Source: Anseranas semipalmata (lineage: Eukaryota > Chordata > Aves > Anseriformes > Anseranatidae). From it: 64,000 nucleotides of DNA. Each line of letters begins with the position of its first letter. The stretch's first letter is position 1. The stretch spans positions 162,695 through 226,694 of the forward strand of contig VXAA01006069.1 in assembly GCA_013399115.1 (NCBI GenBank), given 5' to 3'. This document shows positions 26,676-39,240 of this stretch, one piece after another. The notes beneath the pieces are model-generated. The model was given only the letters and a program-made list of their open reading frames with translations. It ran no database searches and was not told the DNA's origin. A program made the translations under genes and the position numbers.

Positions 26676-28438
26676 TCTCATCAAAAAGCCTGAAGAAATT
26701 CTCTGGGTAAGTGTCAAACTCTTAAATCTAAAACAAGATACAAATTTTATTTTTCATAGTTTCTGTGTGCATGTGTGTGTGTGCATGCAGTTTTGCACTT
26801 CATTTGATTTCATTTCAATTAATGACAATAGTCAAAAAAAATCTCCATTGATATAAGACTGAGTTGTTACACATTCCTTGCTTAAAAAAAAGAAATAACA
26901 GGAAATGTCTGTTTTTATGTAAAAATAAAAACCATAAATATTCTAACAGGTTTCTGTTACAGTAAAAGTAATAATCTAGTGCATTTGAAACTGGAAAAGG
27001 ACAACAATAGATCTTAACTTTGAAACATGCAGAAGTATTTTGCTTATGATCTTTTGCCATATAAAACAAAACCAGTCAATTCAAATGTACAGAAGTTGAT
27101 CTTGTTTAAAGGTGCTTGGCACTCTAATTACAGAAGTACCTTCTTTTAATAATTTATTAGAAATACGGGGCAATATAAAGACGAAGTCTAAAAATACCCA
27201 CCATGTAAACTAGCGTTCAACTGCTCTATTAAAATTAAAAGCTAAAATTCTTTGACTGTCTCATTTTCTAGCAGAACACACGAAAGGAATATTTTAGTTG
27301 GTTCTCACCCTCCAGGCAAAGTAGTATAAAACCTCTGGCCTGATTCCAACCCCATTATCAAAGGACCACTCACCTAATCTAAAAAAGCAGCTCTTCATCA
27401 ATTTATCATTAACAAGAGCATTACAATATAATGTAGGGAAACGGCTTTCCACCAGGGATTCAGTTAATGGGAGTCTAGAGCCACATAACAAGCATGGCAG
27501 AAGATATGCCACAGTAGGTGAAGATAATATACATATATTCTAGGCAAAGAATACTGCAAATAACTTCTCTACTGTTGATGAGCTCTCTGCAATAGTCATT
27601 TTTTAATATTTAATTTTAAAAGTTTTATTTGACTCTCCCCATATTCTACAGGAACATAAATGAATGCAAAATAACTAGTTGCTGTTGCTCACTCCCTATG
27701 AAAGTGTTTTATACAATTTATTTGGCAGTCAGTGAAAGTGTGGAAACAAAAAGTGGAACGAGCAGAATGAGCTTGTATCAGCTCAGCACTCTGCCTCATA
27801 AGACTGCAAGTTTCTAGGGGACTTTTGCAGGAGCCATGAAGTTAACTGTATCATTGAAGCACAGCCTCAACTGAACTAAAACAATACTTCAGGGATACAG
27901 AGTGTGAACTGGAGCTTGACGAGCAATCCAGAAAACAGTCACATACACATTTCAAAAATAATTTCAAGTTAAGAGAGAGAGTCATTAGTATACTCCCAAT
28001 ATTACATTTCCTTAGCATATAGGTTTACTGGACTACATTGCTCTGAGACACTTCAAAAGAGAATTTGGGATTTATTCTGTATAAATGTACTATTTTCCAG
28101 CAGGTGGGAGAAATTCATCCATTACAGGCCATACAAAAATTTCTAAAAAAAAAAAGTCACAAAATACCTTCAGTGAATGAACAGGTCTGAAGAAGTCGTG
28201 AACCGTGTGGTGTTTACGTCACTTCAACTCAGATCTCAGAGTAAAGTTATATATCCTGAAAAAAAAAAAAAAAGAAAGCATTGCTATACATAACAGATCA
28301 TCCGATCAGCAAGGCAGGTCACAGCAAACACTTCACCCCAGTGCTCTGGCCTGCTGTGCTGACTCCCCGTAGAGCAGAGATGAGTTCAAGGTCACTACCC
28401 TGAAATTCAAAGTGCACTGCAGGACTGGCCCCACCTAC

Positions 28439-28588
28439 CTGTGAGACCTCCTTCCCCTTCTCTGACCACGACCTTCCATGACAGCCGTGTTCCTCCAAAC
28501 AATGAATCTGCCTGCAAACAGGCAAGATGCTCCTGAGAGAAGGAGACAACTTTTGGAGGAGCTGGATGTGGACTTCAGACCTTCCTCC
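28439..28588 (-). other. Exon-like segment, phase 0 to 0 (candidate)
   Basis: On the minus strand a strong acceptor (TTTGTTTTTCTCTCCTCAG) precedes a 150-nt segment that ends CTCACAG before the donor GTAGGT. The segment is exactly 50 codons with no stop, so it could be inserted without disturbing a frame. The peptide begins GGRSEVHIQLLQKL and is Cys- and His-containing, with no motif I know. A second strong donor (AATT followed by GTAAGTGAG) lies only about 24 nt upstream of the acceptor, which would suit alternative use. It could be a host-gene exon, a non-coding RNA exon, or a chance pairing. No partner exons were identified. Confidence 0.2.
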
Positions 28589-28754
28589 CTGAGGAGAGAA
28601 AAACAAACTCACTTACAATTTTCACTGCAAACCTCATCTTTCCAGCTGAACATCCCTCAATAATTTCTTCAAACAAAGCAAAATTCTATAAAATAATCAA
28701 ACTGGTTTCTCAACAGGCTAAGAAGAGACAGAGGGAAGTACTTTATGCACAAAG

Positions 28755-28880
28755 TTGCATTCACACACACATACACACAGACGCTGCTCTTAGTAACAGA
28801 AAACATTTTGATATTACATTGCATGAGGTATACTATATACACACACACATATATATACATACACATACACACACACAAGA
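28755..28880. repeat. Interrupted (CA)n and (TA)n microsatellites
   Basis: Two CA-rich clusters, around 28762-28780 and 28839-28878, surround a short unique core. They mix CACACA, ATATAT and CATACA words. Both strands give artefactual open frames of alternating Tyr/Thr/His/Ile or Cys/Val residues. Confidence 0.9.
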
Positions 28881-30956
28881 GGTATACTGAGACCAAACAA
28901 CACCATTACAGTGGTATTTCAGGAACAGAATGAAGAGATGTACTGTGCTGAATAAAATATGTAATGAAGTACTCACATAGATATTTGATGTTCTTGCCAT
29001 TGGCCTCTATGCATTGCCAAAAGGAACTGATATCCTGATATATAGCTTGAAAACAAAATCAAACTCAAAAATATTTTGTGCACCACTGGACTGGGGATAT
29101 TCACTTCCTTCCAAAGCTGCTGGTGGTCTCTGCTAACAAGTTTTGTTTAACAATAGCTTCATATAATATGGCAAATCCTTCACTTTCACTATTTCCCTTC
29201 AAATGAGGAATGACCAAATGAGGGTGCATTTAGTTACCCAAAGCCATGTCCTGCCAATATTTTCAAGACCTTTTTCCTCATTCTGACCTGAAACAAAGCA
29301 AAAAAAAATGGGGAAAAAACAAACAAACAACAACAACAAAAAAAACTCCAATAATTTCAAAATATTTCATTAGCTATTCAGTTTTTAAAAGACATGTTTT
29401 GCAATTCCATTTACCAGATATTTCCAACTGGACAAGTGATTTCTGCCTCACTTAGATCCCATCCAAACAGAATGCTTAAATGCCAGGGAACATCTTCCAA
29501 GAAGTTATTGGCATTTATTCATTCCTATTAACTGTTTAATTTTGAGGGACTGACACCTTCCAGCAAAAAATCCAGTTTGCCAGAAAATTCCCAGCCAAAC
29601 CTAACAAACAGTGTTCCTCTTGAAGGTCTCAGGAAAAAGTTCCAAGTGGTTTTCCCTGAGGGATCATTCTGTTAATGTTGGACATTAATTTTTATATGTG
29701 GCAATATCAGGTCAAAGCTGTCGAGGGCAGAGGGCCTGGCCAGAATGAGAAGATACACCTAGCACTTCTCTCCCCATACCACCACACAGGCCCCAGGTTG
29801 TACTCTTCTCCAGAAAGGTGTGGGGAAATGCACAAATTGCTGCACCTTCACAGGAATAGCCTGATTTCAGAAAACACAGCATCTGTACCAGTTAGATAAT
29901 GCATCTGACCAGGGAAACTGCAGGAACAGCAGCAAAGGAGGAGAACTGGGCTGAGAAGCTGTAGGAGCAGCAGTAGGAGACGGGGATAAAGGTTACTGAA
30001 GGTCAAGTACAGCCGGCACATCGCTGCTGGCACGAAATTGCTGCTGCATTCCAGGAAATCATTCCCTCTCATCTTCCTGAGCCTGTCACATCCTATTTCG
30101 CTTAGCGGTTCCTCTTCAAGGTGTTCGTCTTATTTGTCTCCTTGGGTTTGCTGTTTATCTCCATTTATTCTCAGCATAATTTGAAGCTCATTGTTTGAAT
30201 CCTGTGACTGGTGGGCAAGCAGGGGGAGAGCTAACCTGTGTAATGATCTGGAGAATCTACGTGGGAAGGAAAGAGAGCAAGATTAGTAGAAGTGATTACA
30301 GCAGGAGTTGTGATGGGAATATCATTTCACCAGAGTGAGCAGTGGGAGACTGGCTGGCCTGCGTCTCGTCATTTTTGCAGAGAAAACTGAAGGAGCTGCA
30401 CTACTCTGCGAGAGCTGTGTCCGGAAGCTATAAAATTACCTACTGATGAACAAGCTGGAAAGTTGTCTGAAATAAAGTTTAAGAAGCACTAACATACCTC
30501 ATACAATTCCAGCTTTATGGTAATGTTAGATAATTAGCACCAATGGGTAAAAGGCATGAATACTCAAAAGTAAAGCATTAGCATATATTTAACAGATTAC
30601 AGTTAAATTTAACATGAGCTACCTGTCTCTGCTGAAACAGTTCTTACAGCAGGAAAGTCAGTCCTCATTTGGAAAAGAAAAGGTATTATTAGGACTTTAC
30701 ATTTTGCTTGCTGGGGGCTCTTTCGAAGAAATCGAAGCTTGCTATTCACAAACGAATTGTGAAAAAAGAGAACTATAACCAGCCTGGACCTACATATTGG
30801 TGGCAAGGTGGGGGCAGCAGGAGCTATAGGGATGGCCTCTGTGAGGAGAGGCCGGGGCTGCCCTGGCCAGACACAGCCGGTTCCAGCCGGCTCCAACTGC
30901 CCCACTGCAAGGCAGGGCCGAGCCCCTCAGCCAACTGTAGGGCACCTCTGGGAAGA

Positions 30957-30966
30957 CATGTTTAAG
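30957..30966 (+). promoter_or_regulatory. TATA-like box of the LTR
   Basis: CATGTTTAAG stands where related LTRs have a TATTTAAG-type core promoter, about 25 bp before the expected start of transcription. Here the TATTTAAG core reads TGTTTAAG, with one change from A to G, so promoter activity may be weakened. Confidence 0.4.
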
Positions 30967-31381
30967 AAAGGGTAGAAAATATTGGGTGGAAAGAGGACGA
31001 TGGAACAGAAAGAGTGAGAAACAACAGCGGGAACACCAAGGTCGCAGGAGGATGAGGAGATGCTCCTCGATGGCAGAGCAGATAACCGCACTGCAACCCG
31101 TGCAGCACCCCACACTGGAGCTGATGGCTACCCCTGAAGGACTGCAGCCCCTGGAGCCTGCCCTGGAGCGGAGGAAAGGTGTGAGGAGGCAGGAGCGGCA
31201 GCGAGGAGCTGTAATGGACTGACCGCAGCCCCTGTCCTCGCCGCACCGCTTGGGGTAGGTATAGAGGTGTGGAGTGAAGGGGTGAAGTTGAGCCTAGGAA
31301 AGGGGGGAGGAAAGGTGTTGTTTTAATGTTTGTCTTTCTGTTTGCCACTACCTGAGTTAGTAATTATTTACTTTAATTGGC

Positions 31382-31387
31382 AATAAA
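31382..31387 (+). terminator. LTR polyadenylation signal AATAAA
   Basis: The canonical hexamer sits inside GGCAATAAATTAATTTTCCC, the most conserved part of this LTR family, and is followed by the AAGTCGAGTCTG block and the U5 region. It could still end transcripts that read into the LTR on the plus strand. Confidence 0.6.
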
Positions 31388-31558
31388 TTAATTTTCCCCA
31401 AGTCGAGTCTGCTTATCAGTTACTATTGTGGGTGAAACAATCTCCTTGTCTTCATCTCAACCCACAAGCTTTCCCCTTCCTGCTCTTCGTATTTCTCCCC
31501 GCATCCCCACCGAAGTGGCTGGCAGGGAGTATGGCTGTTAGCCAAGGCTAACCCACCA

Positions 31559-32827
31559 GCCCCATCCTCTCCAATGAGATCTGGAGATGTGGCCACCTCT
31601 TTTAGATAGCTCATTCAAGGCATTGCCCTGATGTCTCCCCAGTACACTGAGTGCAATTCTGCTGCTTTTATTGCTCCTTCATTTGCTCAATCCAACAACT
31701 TTTGTCCCCTGTAAGGGCATTTTGAGAGTTTTATTATTATTTTTTGTTTGTTTACAATTCTGCTTTTTAACTTTCTTTCTCTCACTTACTCTCCGCACTG
31801 TCTTACTCTTAAACAATCTATTGCATGAGATGCACGGGCAAGCCCTGAAGCAGGGACCAGAATCCAAGGCTGTCTTAGGTAAGTAGCATAGGCTCCCTCC
31901 TGTTCTCTCTCTGGCCCAAGAAAGCCATACTTTATAAAAAGTCAGCTTCAAGATGCTGAAGGGATAGCATATGCACCTGAAAGCAGCTAAAATTCAACTA
32001 AAGTCGTGTCTTGGGAAGCAGAAGCTGTGGGTCTGAGCCTATTAAAGCGAACCCACAAAAGCCTACTTTTAGGCTTCATTTCTAGGATATACTTATGGGC
32101 AGAAGCAAATCACTACCTTCCATACCAATCCATCTATCTGCATTTCAGTATGTGCTGTGTATATTTACAAAGCATTATCTCTACTATATTAACTTTACTG
32201 AGATTTCATTAGTTTTCTAGTATGAGTGCTTTGTTTTTACATCCTTGTGCAAGCATTATTTTTTATTTCCTCATCTGTTTGCTTTGGGAAGTTTAAGAAA
32301 ATGTCTTTAAGTTACTATTGAATTAAGGAGAAGGGAAATAAACCCTCTACTTGTTCAAGGAAAAAGAAACAACAGAACCTCAAACCACACTTTTTCCATC
32401 TACACCGTCCTAGAAATAATGCTGCATGTTTATCATTTCATGCATATTGCAATGCCTGAGTAAAAAACACTTGTATCTTCCGAGAATAAAAATGAGAAGG
32501 GATAAGAGGAATAGGAAATGCTACCAGGAAAAAACAGAAAACTAAGTGTTAATGGAGGTAAGCTACAGCTAAAGCTACAGCTGTAACATTACTCATGGAT
32601 GGAATATTCGTACTTATTATGTATAATACCTGCAATTAAATTTTAAAAGAAATTGTTAAAATGGGGAAATTGGTCATCAAAGAAGGAGAAAGATGTTGAG
32701 ATTTGAGAATATAACTCCATTGTTATCCAGGAATTCTCTTTTCCTTCAGGAGGTATTACAATTTCTGTATTAGATAAAGGCAGAGTTTTGTTTCGTATAG
32801 TGAGCAATGCTGCTCATGTTGTTACAT
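31559..32827. other. Unique non-coding DNA between LTR and CR1
   Basis: No gene, RNA or further element was recognised. It is pyrimidine-rich near 31730-31800 and AT-rich beyond 32200. No internal retroviral region follows the LTR. Confidence 0.6.
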
Positions 32828-33014
32828 GAACAGGTGCTGGAACAGGTTGCCCAGAGAAGCTGTGGATGCCCCATCCCTGGAAGCATTCAAGGCCAGGTTG
32901 GACGGGGCTCTGAGCAACCTGGTCTGGTGGAAGGTGTCCCTGCCCATGGCAGGGGGTTGGAATTAGATGATCTTTAAGCTCCCTTCCAACACAAACCATT
33001 CTATGATTCTATGA
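32828..33014 (+). mobile_element. CR1 LINE, very short 3' tail
   Basis: Only about 190 bp of CR1 remain, in forward orientation. The fragment covers the last codons of ORF2 (the TGGAACAGGTTGCCCAGAGA segment that encodes the conserved WNRLPxE-type tail) and the 3' UTR (GGTTGGAATTAGATGATCTT, then CCCTTCCAACACAAACC). It finishes with two perfect ATTCTATG octamers at 32998-33005 and 33006-33013. The perfect octamers and the ACACAAACC tail mark a different and probably younger CR1 subfamily than the copy at 4992. It is heavily 5'-truncated, as usual. Confidence 0.96.
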
Positions 33015-36000
33015 AATACTGTAAACTTTTCAACTTGGTTTTTCAATGGTTTGAATGTTTTTTTCAAACGCCTGCAGTACCTAGCATGAACTGAACTTGT
33101 CTATCTTTGAAATAACACTAAAGAGCTACAATAAGCATATACAAGTAATTGTACATGCAAGAGGCCATAAGGATGATGGTTAGGCAAGGTTTGAGTTTGT
33201 GGTATGACACCAGCTCAGAACTGGGCATTAAATACATGCTTCGTACCAGCAAAATTTAATCGAGCACTGGACAGCTTTGTGAAAGAAAAGGTTGCTTCTA
33301 AATAAGCGATCGTTATGTGAAGAGTGCCCATACATGAAGCTGCAAGAGAACAGTAAAAAGCTAAAAGCTAAAACTGGAAAAACTAAGCCCAGTTTATTCC
33401 AGCTTTAGACAAACCGTGTAAGCTTCATTCCCGACATTTTCTTGGTTACGTTTCAGGTTTGGTTGTGAAAGTTTTGCAGAACGTTAAAAAATAAAATAAA
33501 ATACAGTACCCTCCCTCCAATCTACATTTTGTAAAAGAACACAGCCTTTACAGATTCAATAAATTATTCATGGAGAAGGCAATATTACTATTAGACCCTG
33601 GGGTCTTGGACTCACCACATGTAAAAGATCTAACTCTACACAATCAATCCAGCAGGATAACTCTGTTATACTCTACTTAACCCACATTGCCTAACAGGGT
33701 TTGAAAATGGATTAGTGGATGAAGAGCTTGTTTTAAAAGCCATATTATCTCCCAGAAAAGGAGAGGATAATTCCTACTAGCTGGTTTAAGAAATAAAATG
33801 ATCCTGGGTTGGAGAGAAACTTTTCCAATGTTCTCTTAACTAGCTAGACACTGATGTGTGATGACTAGAGACAAGGGAGAAGCTGTGCATCAAAACAGGT
33901 AGTCAATAAAAAACAATCAACACTAAGCAATAGTGTTCTAGATTGAAAGCAGGGTATCAAAACTTGCATATTCTGTAAATATCATCTATGAAGGTGCAAG
34001 TAAGATTTCTGGAATGGTTATAACTCTTCAGCTTTACAGCAATTTGCACGATTGATACTGACATGCCGAGGATATCCTAACACACTTAATTACAGAGAGA
34101 GGCATAAAGCTGTAAGTGTATCTGGAGTCCAAACGTTTCATTGCTTTCTATTTTTTGGTGACTATAGGATGTCCAAAAAATCGCAGTGGAATTTACTATC
34201 TATAATGATGGGATCCATTAATATCACAGAAATCGCTGTTCACTATCAAAGCACTGTGTTATAGTCATTTTTTATTTTTTACTTGTCAAGATAGCTGTGT
34301 CTTTCACACATGCATGCATTCTATTTGTAATATTTCCTTGCAACAGAGAAAATGACTGGAAATAGCTCCAGAGTGGACTGGGGAGAGAAAACTACAAGCA
34401 TAGGAAAGCTTACCTCTACATGGAGACAGCATGTAAAGCCCACCAAGCAGATCAGAGATGTGCTCTTCTGGGAGGTCTATAAGGAAGCACCATTCTCTTT
34501 AGTATGTACCAGCCATCTGTAGCCTCAATAATGCCAAGGCTGGAGTCAGAAGTATTCTACAGAAGATAACTTATGAGTATTCACCTAAAAAGAGAAAAGA
34601 AAAAAAAAAAAATCAGATTCTCACATGCTTCCTATTGAGAAATATTCTAGAACTGTACTATGACAGCTTCTCACCAGATGTTAATGTTAAAAGAATAAAA
34701 GAGCACTCATTGAACAAGAGTTTTGATTTTGCAGCTGAGTGTGCATCAAAATCTGATGCCAAGACTTACAATATTCCAGACAGAGAACAGAGACATATTC
34801 TGAACTTCCTATGCATGTACTCAAAACAGCTCATATTTTGAATATCAAATCTTCACAGCAAACTGTTCATAGGCAAGCCCTAGGCTGAAACATGTTCACA
34901 TAAAATATTAGTTGAATAAATTTTAACTAACATATCTCTGGATCCAGTAGAGCAATTTGTAAGAACAGTATCTACCACCAGCATACATGGTCACTCCAGG
35001 GTTGTGTGTAAACAGACAGAACTCCAGAACTTATGAAATTTTACATTGGTGTAAACTATTTCTCTTGTTAACAAAATGGCAGCATGATAAATATAATACA
35101 GGAGTACTGCTTGGCCCCTTTGCTTAGCACATTTTCTCTCTTTTATTCTTCAGTACTTTTTCTCCCAACGCGTTTTTTTGTTTTCAGTGCTGCTACCTGA
35201 CTCTTCCCTTTCAGACAGCCTCTTCCTGACAGTTATCAGGGTTTAACATACTGTACTAGGAGGCTCGTGAATATTGCTCTTTGATTTTTAGTGCTTTATG
35301 ATGAATGGCTAGGAATCATTGCTGTAGAAAAAAAAAGAAAAAGGAAAGAAAAATAGTTTCTGAAAACCTTTGTGCTATTGAATTCTGCTTGCAAACTCTC
35401 CAGCATTGAATTGCTTTGCAACAGGACTGTCACTCTGCATGCTAGCTGTAATAAACCTCCCACCAAAAAAGAGCAAGGCATAATGTTGGAAAAATAAGAG
35501 TATGAACCTTACATCTGATTAGGATGTGTCCTCCTTCTGTGTTTTCCTTCTTGATTTTTTGGTCTTTTGTTTTTTTAAGAAGTCTTCCCAAATGTGTTTA
35601 AATTTGAGGTACTCTAGGTCTCAGATCCTTTATAGCTTCATAACAGACCCCCAACTCTTTTTGCATTACCTAAACAAAAACATGTAATCAAGAATTAAAA
35701 TGTTGGACCCTGGAATTACAATGAGTACTCAGCTCAGCAGAGAAATATGCTACCTTCTATTGCATTTGGCAACCTGGACAGAAGATGGAGTGGCAAACCT
35801 ACTTGGAGGAAAGAAAAGCTCTGGAATACGAAATGGAAAGCCTCTTCAATGGCACATTTCCAGATGGAATGTGAAGAAAGTACCCCTACCTCTGTGTTTT
35901 CCTAGGGATGTCTTTGACCCAGAAGCTTTCCCTCACTGAAATACAAGGAATTTATAAACCTGTCCAGTGTTTCCAGAACATGCAGGTGAAATACATCCCA

Positions 36001-39000
36001 AGAGGACTAGATTCAGTCCATTACAGCATGGCAGAGCATACACATCGAACTCCACACCTTCTAGAAGCCTTGGCAATGTATTTGCACGTGCAAAATTGCA
36101 TGGAAGAGTAGGGCAGAGCTGTTACTGTGTGTCACCATCACATCTATGCAGCTGGAAATCCAGCCTGAAATCACTGCTGATGAGCCTCAGCAACATCCTG
36201 CAGAGCAGCAAGGATCCTGGTGGGTGAGACCAGCTCTTGATGCCACTTCTGCAGGTGACAGAAGGGCAGTGTGGCCCCCAAGCAAGCAGCTCTGGCTGAC
36301 AGCTGATGAAGCACAGGGAGCACTGTGGGCATCCTACTTGTTCCCACAAGGGGAGGTTCCACTGTCCTCAGGGACAGCTGCATGTATGTTCAGAGGAGCA
36401 GAGCGTTGGTTGGTCCATGGGGGATGAGCGAATGAAGGTGGTGTGTTTTTTTGTTTTGTTTTTCTCCCGATTCCAGCATGTTCCTGTACCCTTCTTACTA
36501 ACTGGTTGCAACGTGGAAGAACTGCACAAGCTCGTGTATGCACAGGAACAGGAAGAGGCTAGCAGACTTCAGTCACACTGCCTCGTTACTGCCCCTCAGC
36601 AATGAAAAGTTACTTTCAATTTGGTTTCCAATGCATTCAGCAATTTGGTGAAACAAATTGTAAAAAGTCATTTTCTGCAATTCACCTGTACCTTTTAAAG
36701 GCACATACACAGCCAGATTCTGTTCACCTGTCTCCTGGCTCACAAATGGAGAATAAACAAACAAACCATCAAAATCAAACAAATACAGCATTCTGCATTG
36801 CATGGCTACACAGCAGGCACCCACAGCGCACATCAGTATAATACTAGTTACACTCGGCTAGCGTCAGGCATGTAATGTTTTCACCAAAGCTAACTGATAA
36901 AGATTGGTGGCTAGAGCACAAGTTAGCCGGAAGATACATCAGTACTCTGCTCCTTACTGACTGGTGTGCTGAAAGGCTCCACACAGAGATGTGTCATTTC
37001 ATTAAGAAGCCACTTTGCCCTGTGAAATCAGAGTGCGAGGGTCTCCGATGAATACATGGCTCTTGGCTGTAAGGTCATGATTTCTTACTTTCTAAGTCCA
37101 ACTTCTTTTCTCTGTTGTACCAGATCAGTCTGACGGATTTAATAGGATTCATGGGATTTTCATTTTTCCTGAGAGTCTTCTACATTTACAGGCAAAAAAT
37201 AGTCTTGCTTTCCCACCCCACCAACAGTTCTGTAAAATAGCTCCACCTCTTAGGGGTCTACACTAAATTTTTTAATACTATGCAGAATCCCTCATTTGCA
37301 AAGGCAAGCTCAGCGTAAAAAAGGCTTCCTTTGCAACAACCCCCACCCTTCAACTTTGTGAAGTTCTCTTCACAAAGGTCCAAAATGTTCTGTTTTAGAG
37401 GCAAAGCTCTCAGAAAGCTTAACAGTAATTTAAACTTTTTTTCCTTTGTTCCGGAGTGTGCATTTTAGGGCAGGGTTGTTAAGCAAGGAAAATAACAAAA
37501 GATCCTCTGCAGAAAAGGTCATTTTCTGTCTGGAATTTCAGTTCATACCTATTAGATGCTTGATTTTTTTTTTTTATTTATTTTTTATTGTTTGCTTGTT
37601 TTAACACTAGAAACAGCATCCAGTCCCATAATTCAGCATTTGCATGTCATGTTTCTGCTTGGAGCATATCTTTACAGTTAAGTTATAAACCCTTAAATTA
37701 AGAATTTATTATAAAAAATATGTGACAACTCCCTAGCAATAACACTACAATGATAAAAATGATTAAATGCTATCATTCTGTTCAAGACAGTGCCAACAGA
37801 TTTTGTGTTAACTGCCTGCAATTAAAGGTCTGGCTTTTTTTTAATAACGTATTAATATGAATTCTGCCAGTACTTTTGGAGCTTCCAAAATATTATTAAA
37901 ATAAATAAGTTCGGGGAAGAAAGAGCAACACAAACATGGAAAAAGACTATTTCAGAATTATAAAACCCCATGGCAATAGAAAATTCAGTTTTAATATAAA
38001 TCTGAATGTTCTTAATACAGGTTACCCAGAGCAGGAGAGACGACTAGTTATGTACTAACCTGATTTAACATGTCTGCCTAGAAGTACTAAGCATTCAGAA
38101 CACTATACTCTGTAACCCCTAGGAGCACCCTAACGAACTGGGGAAGCAAAATTAAACTAAAAGAAATGATTTAAAAGAAGAAAAAAAAGCATGATAGAGG
38201 GAAAGCAAGATTTGTACTGGGAGTAAGTTGCATTTCTTTTCCAGTCTCTTCATTGCTCATTACAAATAAGTTAGCTAATTAATTAAAAAAAAAGACACTA
38301 ATTACAGTAGTAGCTTTGACATCTGTGAATACTCAAAGTTAAAACTTAATTAGAAGTTAAAACTATGTTGTTTTATTGATGTGTACTTAGCATTTTTAGT
38401 CCTTTAAACATTAAATGGAGGTTTACTTAGGAAGGAGCATTACAATTAAACATTTAAACATACCGTTGATTTTCTCCTCTAGTTAGTGATATTCAACCTT
38501 TCTACTGACACAGTCGCTAGCAAAGAAAGAGCAAAATGAGAAACCTGCCAAACACAAGCAAATATTTCCACCTTCTTCCTAGAGTAAATGATTGCCTCAG
38601 AATTGCTACTCTTCTTATTTCAGTTTTATTCTTTTCATTCATCAGCAAGGGAATTCATATGCTCCAACCTCCCCAGCAATGATACTCTGCTAATAAACTC
38701 TTACTGCCTGCTTCTATCTGTCAAAACCACTGCATAAATCGCTGCCTAGGAATCCTTGCCACTCAGACACACATACTGCTGACCCCCCTGGGAACAGTGA
38801 GCAGAACCCTGTGCCAATCAGCAATTATAAGATAATGGTACTAAAAAGCCTGAACGGGGGAGTTGTTCAGTTGCTCTGCCAACCCTTCCAGGACTCTTTC
38901 ATGTGTCCAGGAATTAAGTAATTAACAGATTAATTTATTGTTCAGTATAAAGGATTTCCATCTCTCTAGTCAGATTTGACATCATCAAAATTCACCACCT

Positions 39001-39138
39001 CATCAGAAGATGCCAACTGTTGGTCCTCATTTCTAAAAGACAAAGAAATCCAAGAAAACATTGCTTCATAGCGCAAGGTTGCTTTCAAAACTGTCACAAT
39101 CTGAGCATTGCCCTCCAATGCAAAAACACACACCTTAC

Positions 39139-39240
39139 CTTCCAGAGTATCCTTAAGTAAAGGGGGACCTAAATTCACAAGACCTGAAAATGCCAAAGCT
39201 GTAATTAAAGCAGGCTGTGGATACACTGATGGTCCTCGCT
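39139..39240 (-). other. Exon-like segment, phase 1 to 1 (candidate)
   Basis: On the minus strand, CTTTACTTTGCAG precedes a 102-nt segment that ends TCTGGAAG before GTAAGG, a strong donor. It is open in a frame with phase 1 at both ends and encodes a peptide that includes PSVYPQPALITALAFSGLV. The surrounding frame stays open from 39298 to 38966 (110 codons), and after a second acceptor-like site (TTTCTTTGTCTTTTAG) it ends in an acidic tail, SSDEVVNFDDVKSD. The phase of this second site does not fit the donor, so the two cannot be simply joined. I recognise no family. It could be a host exon, a relic coding segment or chance. Confidence 0.18.

Larger units (their letters stand above)
18324..30789. 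other. Unique non-coding DNA
   Basis: No recognisable gene. Further T runs lie at 18879-18894 and 23489-23498. Segments near 19080-19430 and 22830-22980 are more complex and a little GC-richer than their surroundings, but I recognise no element. Two exon-like segments (22049 and 28439), a tandem duplication (26626) and a microsatellite (28755) are listed separately. Confidence 0.5.
30790..31558 (+). mobile_element. Solo LTR of an avian ERVL-type endogenous retrovirus
   Basis: A GC-richer block in AT-rich surroundings matches the long terminal repeat of a common bird ERVL-type family, which I recognise from its word order. It has a GAGAGGCCGGGGCTGCCCTG block near 30845, a TTTAAGAA core-promoter block near 30961, ACACCAAGGTCGCAGGAGGA near 31032, several 'ctgcagcccctggag' units near 31142, then GCAATAAATTAATTTTCCCC and AAGTCGAGTCTG near 31380-31410, and finally AGCCAAGGCTAACCCACCA ending in CA at 31558. 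No gag, pol or env coding sequence flanks it, so it is a solo LTR formed by LTR-LTR recombination, or a fragment. The 3' end is secure. The 5' boundary is approximate, because I do not see a clear TG start or a matching target-site duplication. Open frames within it are LTR sequence, not genes. Confidence 0.82.

Noticed and set aside
30962..31348. 128-codon minus-strand frame and the shorter overlapping frames
   Set aside because: They lie antisense to, or inside, the LTR. The GC-rich LTR sequence has few stops, and nothing resembles a protein family.
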